Assembly (NCBI RefSeq): GCF_003711225.1
Contig: NZ_CP031030.1
Span: 6,871,501-6,935,500, forward strand
Reading direction: 5' to 3'
Origin: Runella sp. SP2
GTDB taxonomy: Bacteria > Bacteroidota > Bacteroidia > Cytophagales > Spirosomataceae
DNA: 64,000 bases
Shown here: in pieces, positions 44,604 to 54,705 of the stretch
Position numbering within the stretch: the first letter of the stretch is position 1
Layout: the number at the start of each line of letters is the position of its first letter
Made by a program: the position numbers and the translations under genes
The notes under the pieces: generated by a model
Told to the model about the DNA's origin: nothing
The model's database searches: none
The model's input: only the letters and a program-made list of their open reading frames with translations

Positions 44604-44653
44604 AAAGCATTTCATCACAACTTGTATAGAAAGTTGCGGTGAAATGCTTTTTT
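44604..44653 (+). terminator. Terminator or attenuator between rpmF and plsX
   Basis: A 20-bp stem (44604-44623 with 44631-44650) having one wobble and one mismatch, 7-base loop, then six T residues. It would partly separate ribosomal-protein from lipid-gene expression. Confidence 0.75.
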
Positions 44654-44711
44654 AGTATTGCTTATCTACTATTTTTACAGCCACTTTCTACCCAATACCT
44701 ACAATAGAAAA

Positions 44712-45650
44712 ATGAAAATAGGAATAGATGCAATGGGAGGCGATTTTGCCCCCGAGGCAATTGTCGAAGGTGCTGTTCTGGCGACTCCCAATTTGCCGAA
44801 CAACGTCCAACTCGTACTCATAGGCAAACAAGACATTATAAACGAGCTACTAACGAAGTATGGTTACCAAGGCTCGCAGATTGAAGTGGTACATGCCGAA
44901 GATGTAGTAGAGATGGGAGAACACCCTACTAAAGCCTTGTCCCAAAAACCTCATTCGAGCATTTCGGTTGGGTTTAAGTTACTGAAGGAAAAGAATATAG
45001 ACATCTTTTGTGGAGCAGGTAACACGGGAGCAATGCACGTAGGCGCTTTATTTAGCATCAAAGCGATTGAAGGCATTATCCGCCCCGCCATTGTTGGGCT
45101 CGTCCCTCAGAAAAAAGGAGGGTACGCTGCCATGTTAGATATTGGAGCCAACGCAGACTGCAAACCAGAGGTACTCGAACAATTTGGCGTGATTGGTTCA
45201 ATTTACGCTCAATATACTTTTGGCATCGACAAACCACGCGTGGCGTTGATGAACATTGGTGAAGAAGAGCAAAAAGGCTCGCTCGTAGCCCAGGCAGCAC
45301 ATCAGCTTTTGAAAGAAAATACGCGTATCAACTTCGTTGGTAACATGGAAGGTGGGGACTTTTTTGACGACAAGGCCGATGTAATCGTTACGGACGGCTT
45401 TACTGGTAATGCTCTATTTAAACTCGCTGAGTCGTTCTATACAGTTGCCAGTGAGCGTGGTATCAAAGATGACTACATCGACAAGATGAACTACGAAGCG
45501 GTGGGAGGAAGTAGCATCGTGGGCGTAAACGGCAATGTGATGATTGCACACGGTATTTCGTCACCAACGGCTATCAAAAACATGATTAGCTGGGCTTGCA
45601 AACAAGTAGAAGCTCAAATCCATGTCCATATTGCCAAAGCATTGAGTTGA
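44712..45650 (+). CDS. plsX: Phosphate acyltransferase
   Basis: ATG at 44712, 312 residues, starting MKIGIDAMGGDFAPEAIVEG. Makes acyl-phosphate from acyl-ACP for phospholipid synthesis. Family motifs ALSQKPHSSI, FCGAGNTGAMHVGALF, DIGANADCKPE, MNIGEEEQKGS and GFTGNALFK are present. The usual rpmF-plsX-fabH order. Confidence 0.97.
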   Translation: MKIGIDAMGGDFAPEAIVEGAVLATPNLPNNVQLVLIGKQDIINELLTKYGYQGSQIEVVHAEDVVEMGEHPTKALSQKPHSSISVGFKLLKEKNIDIFCGAGNTGAMHVGALFSIKAIEGIIRPAIVGLVPQKKGGYAAMLDIGANADCKPEVLEQFGVIGSIYAQYTFGIDKPRVALMNIGEEEQKGSLVAQAAHQLLKENTRINFVGNMEGGDFFDDKADVIVTDGFTGNALFKLAESFYTVASERGIKDDYIDKMNYEAVGGSSIVGVNGNVMIAHGISSPTAIKNMISWACKQVEAQIHVHIAKALS

Positions 45651-45719
45651 AACCACCTTTATCGTCGTCCCTCTGAGTTGTAAAGAGGTGAGACCTAATC
45701 ACTTATATCAAAGTAAAAA

Positions 45720-46709
45720 ATGAGTCAAATTCGCGCGGCTATTACGGGGATACAAGGATACTTACCCGATTATGTACTAACCAACGCTGAGTTGGAGAAA
45801 ATGGTAGATACCAACGACGAGTGGATTACGGCCCGTACAGGTATTAAAGAACGGCATATCCTCAAAGGCGAAGGACTGGGTACATCCCACATGGCCGCCG
45901 AAGCAGTAAAAGGGCTTTTGGCCAAAACAAACACTGCGGCAGGTGATATTGACTTGTTGATTTGTGCAACAACTACTCCCGATTTTGTATTTCCGAGTAC
46001 AGCCAATCTCATCTGTGATATGGTGGGTATTAAATCCATTGGAAGTTTTGATATTCAGGCGGCTTGCTCAGGCTTTATTTATGCCCTGACGGTAGGTTCG
46101 CAGTTTATCGAAACGGGTAAATACAAAAAAGTGATTGTGGTAGGAGCGGATAAAATGTCAGCTATTATTGACTATACCGACCGTACGACCTGCGTGTTGT
46201 TTGGGGACGGAGCAGGCGCTGTTTTGCTCGAACCTAACACCGAAGGGCTCGGAATTTTAGATACCATTATCAAATCAGACGGAGCTGGTCAGCCCTTCTT
46301 GCACCAAAAAGCAGGAGGAAGCCGCTTCCCCCCCACGCACGAAACGATTGACAAACGCTGGCACTATGCCTACCAAGATGGTCAGTCGGTATTTAAGTTT
46401 GCCGTTACCAATATGGCCGACGTTGCGGCTGAAATCATGGAGCGTAACCACCTCTCAGGCGACGACGTGGCGTGGTTGGTACCTCACCAAGCCAACAAAC
46501 GCATCATTTCCGCAACGGCCAACCGCATGAAAGTCGGGATGGACAAAGTGATGCTGAACATTCATAAATACGGAAACACGACTGCGGCAACCATTCCTCT
46601 GTGTTTATGGGATTATGAATCGCAACTTAACAAAGGCGATAATCTCATTTTTGCTGCATTTGGAGGAGGCTTTACGTGGGGGTCGGTATATGTAAAATGG
46701 GCGTATTAA
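45720..46709 (+). CDS. fabH: 3-oxoacyl-ACP synthase III
   Basis: 329 residues. Catalytic triad Cys116 in DIQAACSGF, His256 in VPHQANKR and Asn286 in KYGNTTAA. Starts fatty acid synthesis by condensing an acyl-CoA with malonyl-ACP. 69 bp after plsX; carries an ordinary N-terminal start [22 protein letters not shown]. Confidence 0.97.
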   Translation: MSQIRAAITGIQGYLPDYVLTNAELEKMVDTNDEWITARTGIKERHILKGEGLGTSHMAAEAVKGLLAKTNTAAGDIDLLICATTTPDFVFPSTANLICDMVGIKSIGSFDIQAACSGFIYALTVGSQFIETGKYKKVIVVGADKMSAIIDYTDRTTCVLFGDGAGAVLLEPNTEGLGILDTIIKSDGAGQPFLHQKAGGSRFPPTHETIDKRWHYAYQDGQSVFKFAVTNMADVAAEIMERNHLSGDDVAWLVPHQANKRIISATANRMKVGMDKVMLNIHKYGNTTAATIPLCLWDYESQLNKGDNLIFAAFGGGFTWGSVYVKWAY

Positions 46710-46803
46710 CGAGGAAACTTCTCAATTCTCAAAAATCAAATTTCGATAAGAGGCTAGGATTATTCGTGGCCTTCAATCTAATGAATTAACGATTCATACT
46801 AAA

Positions 46804-47367
46804 ATGGCAACAACTGCAGACATCCGTAATGGATTAGTAATTAATTTTAACCACGATTTGTTTCAAATTGTCGAGTTTCAACACGTTAAACCAGGTAAAG
46901 GGGCGGCTTTTGTACGTACAAAACTTAAAAGCCTTACCAGTGGTAAAGTGTTGGACAATACCTTTAACTCAGGGGTGGCAATCTACCCTGTGCGCGTAGA
47001 GCGCCGAGAGTTTCAATTCTTGTACAAGGACGAAGCTGGCTTCAACTTTATGGACAATGAATCGTTTGAGCAAATTTCAATCGACGAAAAATTGGTTGAC
47101 GGGGCTGACTTGATGAAAGAAGGCCAAGTCGTAGAAATTTTATTGAATACTGAAAACGAAGCACCCCTCACGTGCGAACTTCCAGCCACAGTTGACTTGG
47201 AAGTAGTATATGCAGAGCCAGGCATTAAAGGCGATACTGCCAACAACCCTCGCAAGGCAGTAGAAGTAGAAACGGGAGCGCGCATCATGGTGCCTATGTT
47301 TATCGAACAAGGAGATAAAATCCGCATCAAAACAGCTACCAGAGAGTACTCAGAACGCGTTAAGTAA
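46804..47367 (+). CDS. efp: Translation elongation factor P
   Basis: 187 residues, three beta-barrel domains. Tip residue Lys32 in HVKPGKGAAFVRTKLKSL; relieves ribosome stalling at polyproline. C-terminal signature GDKIRIKTATREYSERVK. No modification enzyme (EpmA/B) in the window. Sits inside the fatty-acid operon, common in Bacteroidota. Confidence 0.97.
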   Translation: MATTADIRNGLVINFNHDLFQIVEFQHVKPGKGAAFVRTKLKSLTSGKVLDNTFNSGVAIYPVRVERREFQFLYKDEAGFNFMDNESFEQISIDEKLVDGADLMKEGQVVEILLNTENEAPLTCELPATVDLEVVYAEPGIKGDTANNPRKAVEVETGARIMVPMFIEQGDKIRIKTATREYSERVK

Positions 47368-47402
47368 GACGAAAGTCTCCAACAACCTAACTTCAAACAA
47401 CA

Positions 47403-47858
47403 ATGGAAATTAAAGACATTCAGAAATTACTCGATTTCATTGCTCACTCTAGTTTGGACGAAGTAAACATCGAAACTGGTGAGTTTAAGGTAAGCGTAAA
47501 GCGCAACGCCGTGACTACCGTGGTTGCCGCTGCTCCTGCTCCCGTAGCCGCCGCGCCAGTAGTGGCCGCTCCTGCACCAGCAGCAGCACCCGCTCCTGCT
47601 AAAGCGGATGAATCGAAGTATTTGACCATCAAATCACCAATGATTGGTACTTTCTACCGTTCAGGCGGGCCAGATAAACCTTCGTTTGTAGAAGTAGGCG
47701 ACGAAGTTGCAACTGGAAAAGTGGTTTGTATTGTAGAAGCGATGAAGCTTTTCAACGAAATCGAATCGGAAGTATCAGGTCGTATCGTAAAAGTATTGGT
47801 TGAAAATGCTACGCCTGTAGAATACGACCAGCCATTGTTCTTGGTAGAGCCTGCTTAA
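47403..47858 (+). CDS. accB: Acetyl-CoA carboxylase biotin carboxyl carrier protein
   Basis: 151 residues. N-terminal helical region, an Ala/Pro-rich flexible linker at about 40-67, and the biotinyl domain with Lys115 in [10 protein letters not shown]. Carries carboxybiotin between AccC and the carboxyltransferase. 35 bp after efp and 16 bp before accC. Confidence 0.97.
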   Translation: MEIKDIQKLLDFIAHSSLDEVNIETGEFKVSVKRNAVTTVVAAAPAPVAAAPVVAAPAPAAAPAPAKADESKYLTIKSPMIGTFYRSGGPDKPSFVEVGDEVATGKVVCIVEAMKLFNEIESEVSGRIVKVLVENATPVEYDQPLFLVEPA

Positions 47859-47874
47859 CAATTTCCAAAAACTC

Positions 47875-49218
47875 ATGTTCAAGAAAATACTAATCGCCAA
47901 TCGCGGGGAGATTGCATTGCGCATTATCCGTACTTGCCGCGAAATGGGTATAAAAACAGTCGCTGTGTATTCCACTGCTGATCGTGATAGCCTTCACGTT
48001 CGTTTTGCAGATGAGGCTGTTTGTATTGGCCCTCCGCCAAGCCGACAATCATATTTGAGTATTCCAAATATCATTTCAGCCGCAGAAATTACCAATGCTG
48101 ATGCCATTCACCCAGGCTACGGGTTTTTGTCAGAAAACGCTGAATTTTCGCGAATTTGTGCCGAATACGGCATCAAATTTATCGGAGCAACGGCCGAGCA
48201 AATTAATTTCATGGGGGATAAGTCAACCGCCAAAGCAACGATGAAGGCGGCGGGTGTACCAGTTATCCCAGGTTCAGAAGGTTTGTTGGAATCGGTGGAA
48301 GAAGGTAAAGCCTTGGCCAAAGAAATTGGCTATCCTGTTATTGTAAAAGCTACCGCGGGTGGTGGTGGCCGTGGGATGCGGATTATCAAAGATGAAAGTG
48401 AATTTCAGAAAGCATGGGACGATGCTAAAATGGAATCAGGAGCAGCCTTCGGAAATGATGGCTTGTACCTTGAGAAGTTTGTAGAAGAGCCGCGCCACAT
48501 CGAAATTCAGGTAGTAGGTGACCAATATGGCACCGTTTGCCACCTTTCTGAACGCGATTGCTCGATTCAGCGTCGTCACCAAAAATTGGTCGAAGAAACG
48601 CCATCACCAATTGTATCCCCAGAGCTTCGTGAGCGCATGGGCGAAGCGGCTATCCGTGGAGCGTCAGCGATTGCCTACGAAGGAGCAGGAACGATTGAGT
48701 TTTTGGTGGATAAATACGGCGAGTTTTATTTCATGGAAATGAACACACGTATTCAGGTAGAACACCCAATCACGGAGGAAGTGACTGATTTTGATCTTAT
48801 TAAAGAGCAAATTAAAGTAGCTGCTGGTGAGCGTATTTCGGGTCAAAATTACTCGCCAAAGCTGTATGCGATGGAGTGTCGTATCAACGCCGAGGACCCT
48901 GCCAACGGTTTCCGCCCAAGTCCAGGAAAAATTACGCAGTTGCATTTCCCTGGTGGACACGGGGTTCGTATCGACAGCCACGTATATGCAGGTTATACGA
49001 TTCCGCCAAACTATGACTCAATGATTGCAAAAGTAATCGTGAGTGGTCAGTCGCGGGAAGAAGTAACAACCCGTATGAAGCGCGCCTTGCAAGAGTTTGT
49101 AATTGAAGGTATCAAAACGACGATTCCTTTCCACATTCGCTTGATGGACGATGCAGGCTTCCAATCGGGAATGTTTACGACAAAATACCTCGAAACATTT
49201 GATTTTAGTGGTTTGTAA
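47875..49218 (+). CDS. accC: Acetyl-CoA carboxylase biotin carboxylase
   Basis: 447 residues. [24 protein letters not shown] at the start, ATP-grasp Gly-rich loop [12 protein letters not shown], metal ligands in [18 protein letters not shown], and [10 protein letters not shown]-dependent carboxylation of biotin on AccB. Last gene of the operon; a clear terminator follows. Confidence 0.98.
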   Translation: MFKKILIANRGEIALRIIRTCREMGIKTVAVYSTADRDSLHVRFADEAVCIGPPPSRQSYLSIPNIISAAEITNADAIHPGYGFLSENAEFSRICAEYGIKFIGATAEQINFMGDKSTAKATMKAAGVPVIPGSEGLLESVEEGKALAKEIGYPVIVKATAGGGGRGMRIIKDESEFQKAWDDAKMESGAAFGNDGLYLEKFVEEPRHIEIQVVGDQYGTVCHLSERDCSIQRRHQKLVEETPSPIVSPELRERMGEAAIRGASAIAYEGAGTIEFLVDKYGEFYFMEMNTRIQVEHPITEEVTDFDLIKEQIKVAAGERISGQNYSPKLYAMECRINAEDPANGFRPSPGKITQLHFPGGHGVRIDSHVYAGYTIPPNYDSMIAKVIVSGQSREEVTTRMKRALQEFVIEGIKTTIPFHIRLMDDAGFQSGMFTTKYLETFDFSGL

Positions 49219-49260
49219 TAAAGCACAAAACGGAGTTTCTGTTGCTTAAAATAAACATGG

Positions 49261-49288
49261 AAAGCGGGCTGTACGGCCCGCTTTTTTT
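49261..49288 (+). terminator. Intrinsic terminator after accC
   Basis: AAAGCGGGC / GCCCGCTTT, perfect 9-bp stem with a 6-base loop, then TTTT; good in the plus direction, with a 3-base A-run start giving weak function for the convergent gene. Confidence 0.9.
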
Positions 49289-49306
49289 ATGCTATCCCAA
49301 TTAGGA

Positions 49307-50344
49307 TTACAAAGTCGCCGCTAACCAGCTTGAAACTTTGGTACGAGCAGCGGCTTTGGCAACGGCGTCGTCACCCGTTGTTTTTTCGTCGAAAGAGTGG
49401 TTGGCGTTTTCGTAAGTCACTAACTCAATGCTTGTTCCTGCACCGTTTAATTTGGCACGGTCGTATTGTACTTGGGTGGCAGCAAGCAAATCATCGTTTT
49501 TCCCAATTAGAATCAAAAGAGGGGCGTAGTTGACATATTTGCCCTTGGTAGCATCCGAAACACTTCCAAAATAGCTAAAGAACCCACCGCCAGGATAATA
49601 AGCAACGGCTGTTTTGAAACCACCTTGGGCAGGACGAGCAACGGGAGCGGCTACGTTGTAAGTTTTATTTTGATACCAAACGGTCCATTGGCTTTTGGTG
49701 ACCAATGTAGTATTGACAAGGGCGGCCATCGTGGTAGAACCTCCGTGAGAGAAGCCCATCAACCCAATTCGACTTCCTTGAATGTAAGGCAAGCTGCGCA
49801 AATAAGCCAAACCAGCGTAGGCATCGTAGGTGCGTTCGTAGACAGGAGAGCAAATGCTATCGTTGAGCGGAGTACGGCCGCAAAACTCTACAATCGGCTG
49901 ACCATTTTCAAGGCGGTTGGTGTAGCTATCAATAAACAACGACGCAATTTTCTTGGTCGTAAAATCGGTTGCCCATTCGTTAAAATTGGTTTTCATTTTG
50001 TTGGCAGCTACGTTATCGTTTGACCACATTCCGCCGCATCCGTGCATCACAACCATGGCAGGAATCTGCTCGCCAGGTTGGAGGGCAGGCACGTATAGCT
50101 TGGCGGTGAGTGTTAATCCTTTGGCGTTTTGGAAGGTGACGTTGTAAACGGTGTCGTTGGTTGCGACGGCGATGGCGTCGGTGGCAAGGCGGGCACTAGC
50201 ATTAGTTTTAGGGCTAGTTGGAGCTACTACTGTGTTGGATTCTTGGCAGCTTATAACGAAGAGAGAAATGCCTAAAATGGCGATTAAAAGGACTTTTTGA
50301 AGAATTGTGTTGAACATTGAACGTACTGATTTGTTTGTTTTCAT
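49307..50344 (-). CDS. Dienelactone hydrolase-like lipoprotein
   Basis: ATG at 50344 (MKTNKSVRSMFNTILQKV), 345 residues; MFNTIL at 50317 is an alternative. Lipoprotein signal with lipobox LFVISC. Alpha/beta hydrolase: HGCGGMWSNDN oxyanion region, nucleophile Ser in MGFSHGGST, Asp in LIGKNDDLLAA, His in YENANHSFDEKT. The nucleophile is Ser, unlike the Cys of true dienelactone hydrolases, so a general esterase is more likely. Envelope-anchored; substrate unknown. Confidence 0.85.
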   Translation of the reverse strand: MKTNKSVRSMFNTILQKVLLIAILGISLFVISCQESNTVVAPTSPKTNASARLATDAIAVATNDTVYNVTFQNAKGLTLTAKLYVPALQPGEQIPAMVVMHGCGGMWSNDNVAANKMKTNFNEWATDFTTKKIASLFIDSYTNRLENGQPIVEFCGRTPLNDSICSPVYERTYDAYAGLAYLRSLPYIQGSRIGLMGFSHGGSTTMAALVNTTLVTKSQWTVWYQNKTYNVAAPVARPAQGGFKTAVAYYPGGGFFSYFGSVSDATKGKYVNYAPLLILIGKNDDLLAATQVQYDRAKLNGAGTSIELVTYENANHSFDEKTTGDDAVAKAAARTKVSSWLAATL

Positions 50345-50514
50345 GGCTTGTATGTGTTTAAAAATTTGACGCTGCAAAGTTGGAGAGGAACCTCAAAGCC
50401 TCGAAAAAATCTTCGGTTAGCCTGCCAATTTCGTTACTAAGCCGTGGAATTTTTTGGCTAAACCGTCCGAAAACCATTAGTGCGCAGACAAAAATTTTTG
50501 AGAAATTTCAAGTA

Positions 50515-50590
50515 GCCTCGGCAGAGGCTCAACGTTTGTGGAGATTTAAGGAATTCAAAAGTAGCCTCGGTAGAGGCTCAACATTTGTAG
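50515..50590 (+). repeat. Dispersed short repeat, copies B and C (GCCTC..GAGGC family)
   Basis: Two direct copies, 50515-50542 and 50564-50590, spaced 49 bp start to start: a GCCTCGGyAGAGGC mini-hairpin followed by TCAACrTTTGTrG. Copy A at 42691-42716 is in the opposite orientation. The rest of the 50345-50731 gap shows nothing else but the hairpin after aceA. Confidence 0.75.
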
Positions 50591-50679
50591 AAAAAAAGCA
50601 GACAACGGAACCATTGCCTGCTTTCAAACCATTTACCCTAAACTAAATCCCTGAATTATATACACAAATTCGGTGACTA

Positions 50680-50725
50680 GACTTTCCAAGTTGCGTTGTT
50701 TGTTGAAACCCAAACTTGGAAAGTC
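50680..50725 (-). terminator. Hairpin downstream of aceA
   Basis: GACTTTCCAAGTT (50680-50692) and AACTTGGAAAGTC (50713-50725), a perfect 13-bp stem with a 20-base loop, 7 bp after the aceA stop. No T-run on the minus strand, so 3'-end stabilisation is as likely as termination. Confidence 0.55.
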
Positions 50726-50731
50726 AGGATG

Positions 50732-52021
50732 TTAATGAAACTGTTCTTCTTCGGTCGAGCCTTTCATGGCAACAGTGGCAGAAGTACCCGCGGTTACGGT
50801 ATTCTGAACCGCATCAAAATAGCCTGTTCCTACAAAAGCTTGGTGTTTCACGGCTTTGAAACCTTTTGCTTGGAGCGCAAATTCACGTTGTTGTAGTTCT
50901 GAGAAACCAGCCATTCCGCGTTCTACGTAAGCCGACGATAGCTCAAACATGGCCGTATTGAGGGCGTGAAAGCCTGCCAAGGTAATGAATTGGAACTTAT
51001 ACCCCATCTCCGCAATCTTTTCACGGAAATTCAGCATTTGTTTTTCGTCCATAAACTTCGCCCAGTTAAACGACGGTGAGCAATTGTAGGCTAACAACTT
51101 GTCGGGGAACTGACTGCGGATGGCTTCGGCAAACTCACGCGCTAGTCCTAAGTCGGGGTTGCCTGTTTCCATCCAAATCAGGTCGGCATAAGGGGCGTAA
51201 CTCAAACCACGGTCGATGCCTTGCTCAAGTCCGTTCCGAACGTAGTAGAAACCTTCGGGCGTACGACCCAAGTCGCGACGGATAAATTTCTCATCGCGCT
51301 CGTCGATGTCGGATGTGATAAGATTGGCGGCCTCGGCATCGGTACGAGCAATAACCAGCGTAGGTACACCCATGACATCGGTGGCAAGGCGGGCCGCGAC
51401 CAATTTATTGATGGCTTCTTGGGTAGGAACCAATACTTTGCCGCCTAAGTGACCACATTTTTTGGCCGAAGAAAGCTGGTCTTCAAAGTGTACGCCAGAT
51501 GCCCCCGCTTCAATCATTTGTTTCATCAACTCAAACGCATTGAGATTACCCCCAAAACCCGCTTCGGCATCGGCTACGATAGGGACAAGCCAGTCGATGT
51601 TACCGTCATTGCTCACCGATTGGATTTGGTCGGCCCGCAAAAGGGAATTGTTGATGCGTTTTACGACTGCTGGAACGCTGTCAGCGGGGTAAAGACTTTG
51701 GTCGGGGTACATTTGCCCAGCTAAATTGGCATCGGCGGCCACCTGCCAGCCCGAAAGATAAATGGCTTTCATGCCTGCCGCTACTTCTTGCACGGCTTGG
51801 TTGCCTGTGAGTGCGCCCAACCCAGCGACCCACTCGTCGTTTTGGAGCAAATTCCATAGTTTTTCGGCTCCCATACGAGCCACCGAGTGTTCGATTTGGT
51901 ACGAACCCGCTAAGCGAACTACTTCTTCGGCTGTGTAAGGGCGCTGAATTCCGTTCCAACGAGGGTTGGTCGTCCAATCGGCAATGAGCGATTGAATGCG
52001 GTCTTGTGTGTTGATTTTCAT
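50732..52021 (-). CDS. aceA: Isocitrate lyase
   Basis: 429 residues. Splits isocitrate to glyoxylate and succinate, first step of the glyoxylate shunt. The catalytic KKCGH lies near residue 190 in [24 protein letters not shown]-type [35 protein letters not shown] and [15 protein letters not shown] are family marks. 49 bp downstream of aceB in one operon. Confidence 0.97.
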   Translation of the reverse strand: MKINTQDRIQSLIADWTTNPRWNGIQRPYTAEEVVRLAGSYQIEHSVARMGAEKLWNLLQNDEWVAGLGALTGNQAVQEVAAGMKAIYLSGWQVAADANLAGQMYPDQSLYPADSVPAVVKRINNSLLRADQIQSVSNDGNIDWLVPIVADAEAGFGGNLNAFELMKQMIEAGASGVHFEDQLSSAKKCGHLGGKVLVPTQEAINKLVAARLATDVMGVPTLVIARTDAEAANLITSDIDERDEKFIRRDLGRTPEGFYYVRNGLEQGIDRGLSYAPYADLIWMETGNPDLGLAREFAEAIRSQFPDKLLAYNCSPSFNWAKFMDEKQMLNFREKIAEMGYKFQFITLAGFHALNTAMFELSSAYVERGMAGFSELQQREFALQAKGFKAVKHQAFVGTGYFDAVQNTVTAGTSATVAMKGSTEEEQFH

Positions 52022-52070
52022 TGTTGTTGATGTTTGTGATGAAGTGTATTTGATAAAAAAGAGGAAGATG

Positions 52071-53684
52071 CTAAGCTTCTAAAAGCTCGTAAGCGGGGAG
52101 TGTTAAAAAGGACTCGAATTGAGGCTGTGTAACCAAATGGTCAAACAACTCGGCAGCTTGTTCGTAATGGCCTTTGGTAAATGCTTCGATACCAACGTCT
52201 TCTTTGATTTTATTGATTTCTTCGATAAAAACGTTTTTGTACCAATTGAGCGTTATTGGGCGTCCATCAAAGGTTTTGACCTCGTGATGCAGCCATTGCC
52301 ATACCTGTGCCCGCGAAATTTCGGCAGTGGCGGCATCCTCCATCAGGTTATGAATGGCGGCAGCACCTACGCCACGTAGCCAAGAGGCAATGTACAAGAT
52401 ACCAATGTTGATATTGGCACGTAAGCCGTTTTCACTGATGGTTCCTTCCTTGATGTAAACGTCGATAAGCGCTTCGGCTTCGATGCGGTCATGTTGGCGT
52501 TTGATGTGTTTTTGGTGAGGCTGAGCACCAAGCAGAGCGTCAAAAGGGGCTTTGGCAACCGATACCAAATCGGGATGCGCAACCCACGTGCCATCAAAGC
52601 CAGTTTCTACTTCTAATTGTTTGTCGGCTTCTACCCGTTCGAAGGCAATGCGGTTGACCTCGGCATCGCGGCGGCTAGGAATGAAGGCCGACATCCCACC
52701 GATGGCGTGCGCACCTCGTTTGTGGCAGGTTTGAACCAAAAGCCGACAATAAGCCCGCATAAACGGCATTCGCATCGTGACTTGAGTACGGTCGGGCAAG
52801 ATAAATTCGGGATAATCTTTGAATTTTTTGATGATACTAAAAATATAATCCCAGCGCCCCGCATTCAGTCCTGCCAAGTGGTGACGAAGCTCGTAAATGA
52901 TTTCGTCCATTTCGAAGGCGGCCAAAATGGTTTCTATCAAAACCGTTGCTTTAATCGTGCCCAGAGGCAAACGAAGCCATTCTTGCGCAGCGATAAATAC
53001 CTCGTTCCAAAGGCGTGCCTCTAAATGGCTTTCGAGTTTGGGGAGATAGAAATACGGCCCGCTGCCGTTTTGCAACAATTGATGAGCATTGTGGAAAAAA
53101 TACAAACCGAAGTCGAATAAAGAGGCTGAAATGGCTTGATTATCAATGAGTAAATGCTTTTCGTGGAGGTGCCAGCCGCGCGGACGAACCACCAGCGTAG
53201 CTACCTTGTCTTTGAGCTGGTAGGTCTTACCATTTTCAGCCGTAAAGTCGATTTGGCGACGAATCGCGTCGTACAGGTTGATTTGCCCTTCTATCATGTT
53301 GCTCCAAGTGGGAGAAGAGGCATCTTCAAAATCGGCCATAAATACATTCGCACCCGAATTGAGGGCATTGATGACCATGCGGCGGTCAACGGGGCCTGTA
53401 ATTTCGGTGCGGCGGTTTTGTAAATCACTGGGAATGGCATTGACGGTCCAGTCTGCTTCACGAATAGGAGCAGTTTCGGGAAGGAACTGCGGCATTTCGC
53501 CTTTTTGAATTGCGATGGTACGAAGGTCGCGCAGACAAAGGAGTTCGAGGCGACGCCCGTTAAAGCGTCGGTGCAGGTGAGCGATAAATTGCAGAGCCTC
53601 AGGAGTTAAGATTTGATCGTACTGGCTACACATCGTTCCTGTGATGTCAATGCCTTCAAGGAGGGTGTCGGTTTGAGTACTCAT
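52071..53684 (-). CDS. aceB: Malate synthase A
   Basis: ATG at 53684, 537 residues. Condenses glyoxylate with acetyl-CoA to malate. Marks: [83 protein letters not shown], and [24 protein letters not shown] with the catalytic Asp region. First gene of the aceBA operon; the upstream region carries an inverted repeat motif shared with the acyl-CoA synthetase gene. Confidence 0.97.
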   Translation of the reverse strand: MSTQTDTLLEGIDITGTMCSQYDQILTPEALQFIAHLHRRFNGRRLELLCLRDLRTIAIQKGEMPQFLPETAPIREADWTVNAIPSDLQNRRTEITGPVDRRMVINALNSGANVFMADFEDASSPTWSNMIEGQINLYDAIRRQIDFTAENGKTYQLKDKVATLVVRPRGWHLHEKHLLIDNQAISASLFDFGLYFFHNAHQLLQNGSGPYFYLPKLESHLEARLWNEVFIAAQEWLRLPLGTIKATVLIETILAAFEMDEIIYELRHHLAGLNAGRWDYIFSIIKKFKDYPEFILPDRTQVTMRMPFMRAYCRLLVQTCHKRGAHAIGGMSAFIPSRRDAEVNRIAFERVEADKQLEVETGFDGTWVAHPDLVSVAKAPFDALLGAQPHQKHIKRQHDRIEAEALIDVYIKEGTISENGLRANINIGILYIASWLRGVGAAAIHNLMEDAATAEISRAQVWQWLHHEVKTFDGRPITLNWYKNVFIEEINKIKEDVGIEAFTKGHYEQAAELFDHLVTQPQFESFLTLPAYELLEA

Positions 53685-53729
53685 TTTGTTCAAGTGTTGA
53701 TGAAGTGTAATTGATGTTTCAAAAGTATG

Positions 53730-53765
53730 TTAGCGAAAAATATAAAACAAGCGAAATTTCGCTAA
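53730..53765. promoter_or_regulatory. Candidate operator of aceBA (inverted TTAGCGAAA repeats)
   Basis: TTAGCGAAA (53730-53738) and its exact inverse TTTCGCTAA (53757-53765) lie 46-81 bp upstream of aceB. The second overlaps a 14-bp perfect palindrome AGCGAAATTTCGCT (53750-53763). The first extends to TTAGCGAAAAATAT (53730-53743), which recurs identically at 61449-61462 before the acyl-CoA synthetase gene. Confidence 0.6.
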
Positions 53766-53907
53766 AATGAAAATTTCTGCAAGATGAAAATTGCTAAGTT
53801 GTTGAAAATCAGACAAAAGCTTAAAAAAGAAAATTTGAAAACTATAGTTAATTAGCAAAACAATACTAAACGTGACCAAAAACATTTTTTTATATGAATA
53901 GTCCTAT

Positions 53908-53930
53908 TAGCTTTGGTAAATTACTATAGG
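53908..53930 (+). promoter_or_regulatory. Promoter region of the zinc-ribbon regulator
   Basis: A perfect -7 TAGCTTTG (53908-53915), directly followed by GGTAAATTACTATAGG (53915-53930). The latter is nearly repeated before the porin gene (54466-54480), suggesting a shared or autoregulatory site. Confidence 0.45.
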
Positions 53931-53967
53931 ACACTTCCTCTAATTATAACTTAACCATTCCTTTTTC

Positions 53968-54390
53968 ATGGCAGCAACACTCAAATGCCCCAAATGCGAC
54001 AGCCTAGAAACTGTCAAGAACGGAATCATCAAAGACCGTCAGCGTTTCCGTTGTAAAAAATGCGATTACAATTTTACGGTCGATAAACTTGGCAAAGGAA
54101 TAAGTTCCTACTACGTGATTAAGGCGCTTCAGTTGTACATAGAGGGAGTTAGTTACCGTGAAATAGAGCGACTTCTGGGTGTAAGTCACGTGTCGGTGAT
54201 GAACTGGGTAAAGAAGTATCAGATCAAAATGCCCGACCGAATTACGCACCATGCTACCTACAAAGTGATGAATCACAAAGAGCTGGCTGAGTTTTATGCC
54301 GACCGTAAAAATTTGGAAGGAATGGGCATGATTGTGACCGAATTAGGAGATAAGTTTATGATGATTAAATGGGAAAGATTCAAAGATTAA
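53968..54390 (+). CDS. Zinc-ribbon/HTH protein, InsA-like candidate regulator
   Basis: 140 residues. N-terminal zinc ribbon with CPKC and CKKC (CPKCDSLETVKNG..RFRCKKCDYNF) as in the IS1 transposase accessory protein InsA, then an HTH (YYVIKALQLYIEGVSYREIERLLGVSHVSVMNWVKKYQIK). The C-terminal 50 residues have no transposase feature, there is no DDE partner frame, and no terminal inverted repeats were found. Coding is intact with its own promoter and a perfect terminator. Likely a domesticated DNA-binding protein regulating the flanking glyoxylate and uptake genes; that role is inference from position. Confidence 0.8.
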   Translation: MAATLKCPKCDSLETVKNGIIKDRQRFRCKKCDYNFTVDKLGKGISSYYVIKALQLYIEGVSYREIERLLGVSHVSVMNWVKKYQIKMPDRITHHATYKVMNHKELAEFYADRKNLEGMGMIVTELGDKFMMIKWERFKD

Positions 54391-54413
54391 TTACACCAAT
54401 AAGTGCATTGAGG

Positions 54414-54447
54414 CGGGGGTAACAGATGATGTTACCCCCGTTTTTTT
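54414..54447 (+). terminator. Intrinsic terminator after the zinc-ribbon regulator
   Basis: CGGGGGTAAC / GTTACCCCCG, perfect 10-bp stem, 7-base loop, followed by seven T residues. Confidence 0.92.
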
Positions 54448-54465
54448 ATATTAAATGGCCGTTTA

Positions 54466-54499
54466 TTGCTAAATTACTATATGTTTGCTAAATTAAAAT
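54466..54499 (+). promoter_or_regulatory. Direct-repeat region upstream of the porin operon
   Basis: TTGCTAAATTA occurs twice, at 54466 and 54485, 19 bp apart, nearly two helix turns. A perfect -7 TATGTTTG (54480-54487) lies between. The leader to the porin ATG would be about 290 bases. The rest of the 388-bp gap is AT-rich with one further inverted repeat near the gene. Confidence 0.4.
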
Positions 54500-54705
54500 A
54501 GATGATTTTTAAGGCGTATTTCCAAAATAGTATAGGGATAACTTCCGACATTGCCTTTGATTTATTGCTTAATCTTCTTCAATGCTATATTTTTCTACTG
54601 ATTTTTACTTAAAAACAGCCTTTTTGTTCGCTACCTATATGCGTTTAGCATAACAACATCACCCACGCGGATTTTTAAATCCTTTCTTTCACTTTTGTCG
54701 AGTGA

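Noticed and set aside
45661-45690. Terminator between plsX and fabH (CCTCT/AGAGG)
   Set aside because: Only 5 bp of stem and no T-run.
49307-50344. True dienelactone hydrolase of aromatic degradation
   Set aside because: The nucleophile is Ser rather than Cys, it is a lipoprotein, and no aromatic pathway genes are nearby.
53968-54390. Active IS1-type insertion sequence
   Set aside because: Only the InsA-like zinc ribbon and HTH are present; no DDE frame, terminal inverted repeats or target duplication could be found in the flanks.
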